Source: Alkalilimnicola ehrlichii | Lineage (GTDB): Bacteria; Pseudomonadota; Gammaproteobacteria; Nitrococcales; AK92 | Direction of reading: 5' to 3' | NCBI RefSeq assembly: GCF_003399765.1 | Contig: NZ_NFZV01000017.1 | Coordinates: forward strand, 38,818 to 102,817 | Length of the DNA stretch: 64,000 nt | In this document: positions 27,156-35,400 of the stretch, piece after piece | How the letters are laid out: each line of letters begins with the position of its first letter | How positions within the stretch are numbered: the first letter of the stretch is position 1 | Notes under the pieces: model-generated | The model's input: the letters and a program-made list of their open reading frames with translations, nothing else | Databases searched by the model: none | Told to the model about the DNA's origin: nothing | Position numbers and translations under genes: made by a program

Positions 27156-30022
27156 TGGCCGGGGCGACGGTACGCAGCCGCCCGCTGGGGGGCGGCGAAA
27201 CCTGCGAAGCCGGCCCTGAAGGCATTGAGCGGCGCCGCATCACCTACAGACGCCTGGCGCACGGAAGCTATTACCTGGGGTTGAGGTATCGTGACAATCG
27301 AGCGCAGTACGGAATGCCTATTACGTCTGCGGGACCGCACGATGTTCGCGTGCAAGGTTGCGCGCTCGGCAGCTTTTGCGCGGCGCTGGCGGAGCGTCCC
27401 TATCCGGCGGAAGATTTCAGTTATTGGATCCCCATCGAGTTTTCCTCCAGCCGCTCGGAGCAAGAAGCGCTCACCGAGTGCCCGCGGACGACGGCCGTAT
27501 TTCCGGTAACGAGACGCCTCGACGGCAAACTGACCCACCTGCGCGACGGCTGGCTGTATATTTTTCTCAACGGTCATTTATGGCGGGAAATATACTGCGA
27601 CGGAGTCTTTAGCGAGTTTCGCGACGTCAACCTCGTCACGCAGCAGGGCAAGAACAGCCGCTCGGCCGACGGCGTCGAAGGTCAGCAGGATATGATCGTC
27701 CTGCCCGAATGGGAGCCCAAGCGCGCGCCCGAGGTTCATATGGCCTTCTCCGGTGTGCAATGGACGTGGGAATACATCTGCCGCCTCGGCGGCATGGGCT
27801 CGGACGATCCGCGTTACATTCCCGCTTTGCAGGAACGTTTCGCCGATATAGAGGTAGATGAAGATTTACGGGGCCGGCGTTTGCAGCCGGTAAAGCTGAG
27901 CGAGTACGATCCAAGCCGTAACGCCGACATCCTCGCCGACACGCTTGTACCCGTTGCGCAAGCCCACGAAGACTCCAACCTTAACGGACCTTCCGGGGTG
28001 CCCCTCTTGCACGGTTTGACGCGCCGATCGCATAACGGAGAGCGCCTCTACCTCGACAGCGGTTTGCCGACCTTAGTGCTGCACGACCCGATTGGCGAGG
28101 CCCGCCGCCTGAGCACGCGTTACCTACGCCGCTGCCTAAACTTGGCCAAATGGTCGCAGGAGAATGCGCGCAAGCGGTTGGTTGCGGGCTACGTTTCCGA
28201 AATCGTCAAGCATAATGGCTCGTACAAAGATCGCATCGACGAAGCCCATCTCTCGGTTTTTACCCGTAATTACGAGGATGGGCTTAAATCCCGTACCGAG
28301 CAGCAGAGCGACGCCTGCGACGAGTTGGTGAACTACTTACGCCGACCCGGCGGCCCCGAGAGCGTCGAGACGGCTTTTCTCGATTACCAGCTGGAAGAGG
28401 CCGAGCGGCGGCGGGAATGTCGCGCCCAGGGCGAGGAAGGTTTGGCGCTGTGGGCGGAGTTGATCGAAAGCCTCGCCCACGTCGAGATCGGCAAAACATA
28501 CTTAGAAGAGCAGCTTGCCGAGCCGGACAGTTTAACCCGCAAGGCGCTAAGGGTTGTCGATAATGCCGACCTGGAGGAGCTGGATGCGGAGCGGCCGGAA
28601 CCTGAAACACCGTCGCTCGACCCCGCCCACTGGCCGGCGGCCGAGGGTGTCAGGGAGCGGGTCAAACGCGCGCTTTCGGTGACCGAAAAGTCGTATAAGG
28701 CGGTAGAAAGCCTACTCTCCACCTTGGCCCGCCCCTTTGCCGAGGCTAACCGTCATTGGGACGAGGTCCGGCCGATGTTGGAGCGACTGTACGGCGTGCG
28801 AATTACGGAGCAAGCGCTAAGCTACAGCGTCTGGCGCCGCATACACCTGCCGGGCCCGCCGTCGAATTTCGGCTCGCAACTCGCCATCGCCGTCAAGCCG
28901 GAAGCCGGCGTCTCGGGGCGTGCCGATCCGCCGGTGCGGGTAATCAACTTCAACGGTATCTCCGTCTTATCGCAGCGCTCCAAGGAGTTTCTGGATCGGG
29001 TGCCGATCCGGTTCGTCAACGCCATCCAGGTGATTAGCCTGACGATGAGCTGGCGCGACCTGGTCGAGAACGGTGTCGAGACGCGTGCCGATCAATTCGC
29101 CATGATCCAGACCCTACTCGACACCGTCGCCACGGCGATCGCTTTGCGGCAGGTTTATGTCGGCATGTTTCGCCCGGAGTTGGCGACCAGCATGCTAACC
29201 CGCACGCTCGGCGCCACCATCGGTCTGGGCGCGAATGTGTTCGGCGTTCTGTCGGATCTTGAGAAGATGGGAGAGCAGAACGACGAACTGGAAAGGCAGG
29301 CAGCCGGGTCCTACGCAGTCAGCGCTGCGGGGACTGCGATTGCGATTGCCGGCATGATCATTACCTTGTCCAATCCGGCCGGCTGGATCTTGATCCTGGC
29401 CGGTACGGTGGTGACGATCGGCGGCATTCTCAGCCTGAACTGGACCTTACCGACGCCGATGGATCTGTGGCTGCAATATTGCACGTTCGGCAAGTACCCC
29501 TACGGCGAGGGCTTTGCCGAAGCCGGCGGGCAGATGGCGGACGACGCGCCCTACCCGCGCTGGGCGGACGACCCAGAAGCCGAGCTGTACGCGTTGTATC
29601 GCCTTATTTACAGCGTTGTGGCGCAGATGCATTGGCGGCCGCGAGAGCGCCCGGTCAACGGTTTGTCGGTGATGGCGACCTTAAGGAACTTCGACCCGGA
29701 CCATGGCCGGGTGTACCTGTCGGTGCGCGTTCGCGAAACGGACGGCGAGGGCGAGCCGCGCTGGCGGACCCTCACCGATCGCGAGGAGCGCTTTCGCGCC
29801 GGGGTGGTCGAGCAGTTGAGCGACGAGGAGCGCGGCTTTTTAACCCTGAGCTGGCGCCTGGAAGACATCGATCTTCCCAGGGCCGCCGACTATGCCGTCG
29901 CCCAGGTGACGCTGGACCCCTACGGCAACGGGCGTTACCTGCTGCCGGACGAGCATGGCATGCGTTTGACCGCGACCCGTTATCAGTCGAGCCCGGTCAC
30001 CCGCTCGCTGGATTTGCCGTGA
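27155..30022 (+). CDS. Large VasX-like type VI secretion effector
   Basis: A 955-residue protein directly coupled to the PAAR-like gene. Its N-terminal third (LRDGWLYIFLNGHLWREIY, LPEWEPKRAPEVHMAFSGVQWTWEY) resembles the VasX/BTH_I2691-type effector N-terminal region. A long charged helical middle follows (about 320-560). Near 685-762 lie hydrophobic segments, including SAAGTAIAIAGMIITLSNP and WILILAGTVVTIGGIL, in the layout of a colicin-like pore-forming domain. The final 190 residues are a soluble domain with beta character. I infer an anti-bacterial membrane-permeabilising toxin; activity is not shown by sequence. Fragments of its 3' end recur at 31074-31256. Confidence 0.7.
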   Translation: MAGATVRSRPLGGGETCEAGPEGIERRRITYRRLAHGSYYLGLRYRDNRAQYGMPITSAGPHDVRVQGCALGSFCAALAERPYPAEDFSYWIPIEFSSSRSEQEALTECPRTTAVFPVTRRLDGKLTHLRDGWLYIFLNGHLWREIYCDGVFSEFRDVNLVTQQGKNSRSADGVEGQQDMIVLPEWEPKRAPEVHMAFSGVQWTWEYICRLGGMGSDDPRYIPALQERFADIEVDEDLRGRRLQPVKLSEYDPSRNADILADTLVPVAQAHEDSNLNGPSGVPLLHGLTRRSHNGERLYLDSGLPTLVLHDPIGEARRLSTRYLRRCLNLAKWSQENARKRLVAGYVSEIVKHNGSYKDRIDEAHLSVFTRNYEDGLKSRTEQQSDACDELVNYLRRPGGPESVETAFLDYQLEEAERRRECRAQGEEGLALWAELIESLAHVEIGKTYLEEQLAEPDSLTRKALRVVDNADLEELDAERPEPETPSLDPAHWPAAEGVRERVKRALSVTEKSYKAVESLLSTLARPFAEANRHWDEVRPMLERLYGVRITEQALSYSVWRRIHLPGPPSNFGSQLAIAVKPEAGVSGRADPPVRVINFNGISVLSQRSKEFLDRVPIRFVNAIQVISLTMSWRDLVENGVETRADQFAMIQTLLDTVATAIALRQVYVGMFRPELATSMLTRTLGATIGLGANVFGVLSDLEKMGEQNDELERQAAGSYAVSAAGTAIAIAGMIITLSNPAGWILILAGTVVTIGGILSLNWTLPTPMDLWLQYCTFGKYPYGEGFAEAGGQMADDAPYPRWADDPEAELYALYRLIYSVVAQMHWRPRERPVNGLSVMATLRNFDPDHGRVYLSVRVRETDGEGEPRWRTLTDREERFRAGVVEQLSDEERGFLTLSWRLEDIDLPRAADYAVAQVTLDPYGNGRYLLPDEHGMRLTATRYQSSPVTRSLDLP
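29497..29926 (+). repeat. 10-bp direct repeats bounding the segment lost in the effector-tail copy
   Basis: CCCCTACGGC occurs at 29497-29506 and again at 29917-29926, exactly 420 bases apart. The downstream tail copy joins sequence from before the first repeat to sequence after the second, keeping a single CCCCTACGGC at 31151-31160. Confidence 0.8.
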
Positions 30023-30031
30023 CGGGCCTCT

Positions 30032-30071
30032 AAGCTTGCCGCCGGCATTCGTTCCACCTGCGGCAAAGCTT
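30032..30071. terminator. Hairpin between effector and convergent lipoprotein gene
   Basis: AAGCTTGCCGC (30032-30042) pairs with GCGGCAAAGCTT (30060-30071), one bulge. It abuts the lipoprotein stop codon. An equivalent hairpin is kept in the duplicated copy at 31269-31297. Confidence 0.5.
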
Positions 30072-31005
30072 ACGGCCCCCATACCGGATCGCCGGAAGAC
30101 CAGCTGGGGTCGGAGAGGGCGATGACCTCGCCGGTGGCTTCGTTGAGTAGGTGGACACGTTGCTCGGTGAGGAGGCGGGTAACCTCGCTGAACGCGATGA
30201 TGCCGTCGATGCCGGTGCTGTCGGCGTAGGTGATCCAGCCACGGGTTTGGTAGACCGTTTCGGCGGCGCCGGTGGTCAAGTCGATGCGGCGGATCTCGCA
30301 TTCCCGCACATTCGGGATGCTGCCTCGGCACCAACTGTAATAGGCGGCGTCGCCGCCCGGCGAGTAGAAGGGATCTCTTAGCACCCTGCCCAGGTTGTCT
30401 TCTTGAAAAAGGACGGTGTGCCGGTTGTCGTTAATCGACGTTTCGACGATTTTGGTATCGTCCACGTGATAGATCAGACGATCTCCGTCGGGGTGCCAGC
30501 GGGGGTGCGCGCACACCTTGCCGGGGCAGTCGAGCCGGTGCGGGTTGCTGCCGTCAGCGTCCCGCAGATAAAGGTCGGCGCGCTCTGTCCCCTCGCCGAT
30601 CCAGGCGAAGTAGGCGATCCGGCTGCCGTCGGGCGAGTAGCGCGGGTACATCTCCCGGCGATGCTGCCGGTGCAGCGGCGAGTGGCTGCCGGAATCGAGA
30701 TCGATTTGGGTCAGGGTGCGTACTAGGTGGCCGGTCTCGCCGACGGTGACGTGGCCGAGCAGGTGCGCGCCGTCGGGGGCGAAGTCCATGGCGGCGATCT
30801 GGTCGGGTACCGCCAAGGTGCGTTGGCGGCCGCTTGCGAGGTCGACGATAACGATCTCGAAAGTTTCCATGTTGCGGTTGCGGGTGTAGCTGAGCTGACC
30901 GTGCAGCGCCACCCCTTCCAGCGCGACCTCGGCCGTTGGCGCGCGCTCGCAGCCGCCGAGCAGGAGCATGAAGCAGGCAAGGCCGCAGACGAAAAGAAGC
31001 CTCAT
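30070..31005 (-). CDS. Beta-propeller lipoprotein, candidate immunity protein (copy 1)
   Basis: A 311-residue lipoprotein: signal with lipobox LLGGC (Cys19), then a TolB/WD40-like propeller. Repeats of the type MYPRYSPDGSRIAYFAW, AHPRWHPDGDRLIYHV and RDPFYSPGGDAAYYSW show the PDG blade signature. The gene is convergent to the effector and ends 48 bases from it. Because effector tail and lipoprotein were duplicated together, I propose that it protects the cell from the effector in the periplasm. This is inference: known VasX immunity proteins are membrane proteins of a different type. AAGGAT precedes the ATG at 31005 by 8 bases. Confidence 0.7.
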   Translation of the reverse strand: MRLLFVCGLACFMLLLGGCERAPTAEVALEGVALHGQLSYTRNRNMETFEIVIVDLASGRQRTLAVPDQIAAMDFAPDGAHLLGHVTVGETGHLVRTLTQIDLDSGSHSPLHRQHRREMYPRYSPDGSRIAYFAWIGEGTERADLYLRDADGSNPHRLDCPGKVCAHPRWHPDGDRLIYHVDDTKIVETSINDNRHTVLFQEDNLGRVLRDPFYSPGGDAAYYSWCRGSIPNVRECEIRRIDLTTGAAETVYQTRGWITYADSTGIDGIIAFSEVTRLLTEQRVHLLNEATGEVIALSDPSWSSGDPVWGP

Positions 31006-31073
31006 GATGTCCTATCCTTATTTGTTTTTTCCTATCGCGGATGGAGTTTAGCAACTCCGGGCGCCATAGGGGA

Positions 31074-31256
31074 GCGGCGGTATTCCCGGCCTGAACGGAA
31101 CCTTGCCGACGCCGATGGATCGGTGGCTGCAGTTGAGTACGTTCGGCAGCCCCCTACGGCAACGGGCGTTACCTGCTGCCGGACGAGCATGGCATGCGTT
31201 TGACCGCGACCCGTTATCAGTCGAGCCCGGTCACCCGCTCGCTGGATTTGCCGTGA
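31074..31256 (+). pseudogene. Remnant copy of the effector 3' end
   Basis: This stretch aligns with effector positions from about 29420 to 29497 and 29917 to 30022, joined at the CCCCTACGGC repeat. The last 97 bases before the stop codon are almost identical to the intact gene. Two bases are missing just before the junction, so the frame is broken. There is no start codon or ribosome site in context. It is an orphan tail, not a functional gene. Confidence 0.85.
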
Positions 31257-31268
31257 TAGGCCTCTCAG

Positions 31269-31297
31269 CTTGCCGCAGGCACTTCGCCCGCGGCAAG
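31269..31297. terminator. Hairpin of the duplicated module
   Basis: CTTGCCGC (31269-31276) pairs with GCGGCAAG (31290-31297). It holds the same position relative to the tail remnant and lipoprotein copy 2 as the hairpin at 30032 does in the first module, though the loop has diverged. Confidence 0.5.
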
Positions 31298-31305
31298 TTC
31301 AAGGT

Positions 31306-32240
31306 TTACGGCCCCCACACCGGGTCGCGGGAAGACCAACTGGGATCGGAGAGGGTAATGACTTCGCCGCTGGCTTCGTTGAGTAGGTGCACGAGCTGCA
31401 AGGGGCGGAGGCGCGGCCCTTCGCTGAAGGTAATCACGCCGTCGATGCCGGTGCTGTCGGCGTAGGTGATCCAGCCACGGGTCTGGTAGACCGTTTCGGT
31501 GGCGCCGGTGGTCAAGTCAATGCGGCGGATCTCGCTTTCCCGCACATTCGGGGGGCTGCCTCGACGCCAACTGTAATAGGCGGCGCGCCGCCCGGCGAGT
31601 AAAACGGGTGCCTTAACTCCCTGCCCAGGTTGTCTTCTTGGAAGAGGACCGTGTGCCGGTTGTCGTTAAGCGACGTTTCGACGATTTTGGTATCGTCCAC
31701 ATGGTAGATGAGGCGATCCCCGTCGGGGTGCCAGCGGGGGTGCGCGCACACCTTGCCGGGGCAGTCGAGCCGGCGCGGGTTGCTGCCGTCGGCGTCCCGC
31801 AGGTAAAGGTAGGCGCGCTCCGTGCCCTCGCCGACCCAAGCGAAGTAGGCGATCCGGCTGCCGTCGGGCGAGTAGCGCGGGTACATCTCGTTTTGATGGA
31901 AGCGCTCGAAGGCGCTGTGCTCGGCGGAACCGAAATCGATTTTAGTGAGAGTGCGCATTGTCTGGCCGACATCGCCGACGGTGACGTGGCCGAGCAGGTG
32001 CGTGCCGTCGGGGGCGAAGTCCATGGCGGCGACCTGGTCGGGCACGGCCAAGGTGCGTTGGCGGCCGCTTGCGAGGTCGACGATAACGATCTCGAAGGTT
32101 TCCATATTGCGGTCGCGGATGTAGCTGAGCTGACCGTGCAGCGCCACCCCTTCCAGCGCGACGTCGGCCGTTGGCGCGCGCTCGCAGCCGCTTAGCAGGA
32201 GCATGAAGCAGGCAAGGCCGCAGGCGAAGACGTGTCTCAT
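31306..32240 (-). pseudogene. Beta-propeller lipoprotein copy 2, one-base frameshift
   Basis: Closely similar to copy 1 over its whole length, with lipobox LLSGC. At 31585/31586 one base present in copy 1 (T30350) is absent, shifting the frame after HPFYSPGG. Downstream, the original frame resumes as SEIRRIDLTTGATETVYQTRG to the same stop. Restoring one base gives exactly 311 residues, like copy 1. The N-terminal two thirds differ from copy 1 at scattered positions (for example EHSAFERFHQNE in place of SHSPLHRQHRRE), so it is an older duplicate. It may be a true pseudogene or a sequencing error. ATG at 32240 follows AAAGGAAAA. Confidence 0.75.
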
Positions 32241-32426
32241 TTGAATTATTTTCCTTTCCATGGCGACAGGCCTATTTTAAGCCAGTTAATCGTTAAATGG
32301 CTTATGGCAGGCTACCGAAGGCGTATTGTCGGCCTTCCGCTTAAGGCGCTTGCGTTTCTCTCGGCTGAGGAACAAGCTTTAAGAAAACGCTTAACAATAA
32401 CGTTAATTAAAGAAGGAAAATAACGA

Positions 32427-35400
32427 ATGAGCCTTCTCCGGGGGTGGGGAGTCGTCGCGGTGGCGGCTTTGTGGTTATTGGCGGCAGGTTGCGAGCGGCA
32501 AGCGCCGGAGCCTTTGGCGGTAGAGGCGTCCGAGTGGCACGCCTACATCGATCGGCACTCGGCCGGTGGCGTTTCCGCCGTGCAGCCGTTACGGGTTCGC
32601 TTTAACACAGCAATGGTTGAGCCTGCCCAGGTGAATCGGCCCTTGGAGGCGGGCGTTGCGCTTTCCCCGCAGGTGCCGTTCGAGGCGATGTTTACCCGGG
32701 TTGACGAGCTTTCGATCACGCCCCGGCGCGCACTGCAACCGGGGCAGGAATACGAGGTGACGCTAAACCCGGCGTTGGCGCCCGGTATTGAGGTCGGCGG
32801 CGATTTTCGCTTCCGCGTCGTTGTCCTGCAGCAGGCTATGGACCTGCGTCTGCACGGTTTGGTGCCGAGCGGGGAGCCTGGGCGGATGCGCCTGCGCGGG
32901 CAGTTGATCACGGGGGATGCGGCGCCGGAAGCTGGCGTGGCGCGGGTGATTACCGCTACCCAAGAGGGGCGCTCCCTGCCCGTGAGTTGGGAGCATGCGC
33001 CGGACCGGCGCTATCACGAATTTACGGTTGCCGATATCGAGCGCGGCGCGCAGGCGAGCCGGGTGCTCATTCGCTGGGACGGCAGCGCCGTCGGTGCCGA
33101 GCAGCAAGGCGAGCGCGAGCTGGCGGTGCCCGGCAGCGAAGAATTTGCCGTGACCGGCGTCCGCGTGGCGACCGAAGGTAGTCGGCATATCGTCGTGACG
33201 TTCTCCGAGTCGCTCGATGCGCGCCAGAACCTGTCCGGCTTGGTGCGGATCAACGGAGCCCACGTGCGGACGCAGGTCGATGGCGGGACCTTGCGCGTAT
33301 ATCCGCGCTCGCAGGTCGTCGGTGCCGTGACGCTGCGGCTGGAAGGCGGGGTACGTAGCGCCGCGGGCGCACGCCTGGGCGAAGCATTCGAGCGCGAGCT
33401 GGTGTTGATGAGCCTGCGGCCGGGGGTGCGGTTTGTCGGTAAAGGCGTCATTCTGCCCGAGGCGGAGCATCTAACCGTCCCGTTCGAGGCGGTGAACGTG
33501 AGTTCCGTGACCGTGACGGGCTTGCAGATCTACCGCGATAACATCGGACAGTTCCTACAGAATAACACGCTGGACGGCGAGCGCGGCCTGCGCAACGTCG
33601 GCCGTTACGTTTGGCGGAAGGAAATTCCACTCAGCAGTTTGCCGCGCGACGAGTGGCAACGTTACTTGCTGGATGTCAGCGAGTTGGTAGGCGAACAGCC
33701 GGGCGCTTTGTGGCGGTTGTCGCTCAGTATCGAGCGTTCGCAGGCATTGTTCGATTGTGGCGACGAGCATATTGCTGAGCCGCGGCCGGCCGCGGCACCC
33801 TTGCCGAATTGGGAGGGGCCGGGAGAGGTGGCCGCCAGCGGTTGGGACGGCATTGAGCAGTGGTACTCCGCTAGCGGCTACGTCACCTACAGCGACCGCC
33901 AAAACCCCTGCAAAGACGCTTACTACGAGTTTGCTCAGGAGGCTCGTTCGGAGCGTAATTTCCTCGCATCCAATCTCGGTCTTTTGGCTAAACAGGGCAG
34001 CGACGATACGCTGCATGTGGTGGTCTCCGACCTGCGGCGCTCGACGGTAGTGAGCGGTGCCGAAGTCGATGTTTTTAACTATCAACAGCAACGTATCGGC
34101 CGCGGCGTGACCGATGAGCATGGGATGTTATCGGTCGCGCTCGAAGGCGTGCCGTTTTACCTCGCCGCGCGCGCCGGCGACGAGCGCGGTTATCTGAAAC
34201 TTGCCCGCGGCCTGGCCTTGCCGACCAGTCAGTTCGACGTCGGCGGTGAGAAGGTGCGGGATGCGATCAAGGGCTTCATTTACGGCGAGCGCGACGTGTG
34301 GCGGCCCGGCGACGAGATTCATCTCACGTTCGTGCTGGAGGACCGCGACGGCCGCTTGCCGCAGGGCCACCCGGTGAGTTTGGAGCTGTACGACCCGCGC
34401 GGTAACCGGACCGTCAGCCGGACGAATAGCCAGCCGGTGGGCGATTTTTATACCTTTACCTTGCGCACCGAGGAGCACGCGCCGACCGGTCGTTGGCGGG
34501 CGGTGGCTCGTGTCGGCGATCGGGTATTCGATACGCCGATTCGTATCGAAACCGTGGTCCCGAACCGGTTGCGGGTCGAGCTGGAGCTTGAGGACGAGGC
34601 GCTTCGGGTCGACCGGCCCGCGACGGCAACGCGCTTATTCGCCGAATGGTTGAGCGGGGCTTCGGCGGCCGGTTTGAAAGCGGACGTGCAAGTCCGTTTG
34701 GCATCCCGTGCGACCCGCTTTAGCCGGTTTCAGAATTTTCAGTTCGACGACCCGGCGCGCGAGTTCCAAGGCGAACCGCAGACGGTCTTCGAAGGCAAGC
34801 TGGATGCCGAGGGCAAGGCGCGATTCCCGGCGCAGCTCATGCCCGGCAACCCCTCGCCCGGTATGCTGCGAGCCACGTTCACCAGTCGCGTGTTCGAAGA
34901 AGGCGGGAATTTCAGTACCCAAAGCCAAGCCTTCGATTACCATCCCTACCCTACTTACGTCGGCCTGCGCCTGCCGCCGGGCGACGAGTCGCGCAATATG
35001 CTGCTGACCGACACCGATCATACGGTCAGGATCGCCACCCTGGACAACCAGGGCGAGCCGGTTGCGCGCGACAATCTGGAAGTGGCCTTGTACAAAATTT
35101 CCTGGCGCTGGTGGTGGGATAAGAGCGGCGAGTCGCTGGCTCGCTATGCCAGTGCGGCGGGGAATGTGGCCGTTGAGCAGGGTCGCGTCAGCACCAATGC
35201 CGAGGGCGAAGGAGAGTGGACCTTACGCGTTAACTATCCGGCCTGGGGGCGTTACTTGTTGCGGGTGTGCGATGCCGACGGCGGCCATTGTACCGGCCAG
35301 GTGTTCTACATCGACTGGCCCGGCTGGGCCGGCCGAGCGCAAGAGGAGCGCGGCGACGGTGCCAGCCGGCTGACGCTGTATACCGATCGCGCCCGCTATG

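Noticed and set aside
31103..31465. 120-codon plus frame across the effector-tail remnant
   Set aside because: It reads the remnant in a frame different from the effector and runs into the reverse-strand lipoprotein; a product of the two-base loss.
32232..32423. 63-codon plus frame just upstream of the alpha-2-macroglobulin gene
   Set aside because: It overlaps the start of lipoprotein copy 2 on the other strand and its first half is not protein-like; only the last 20 residues look plausible.
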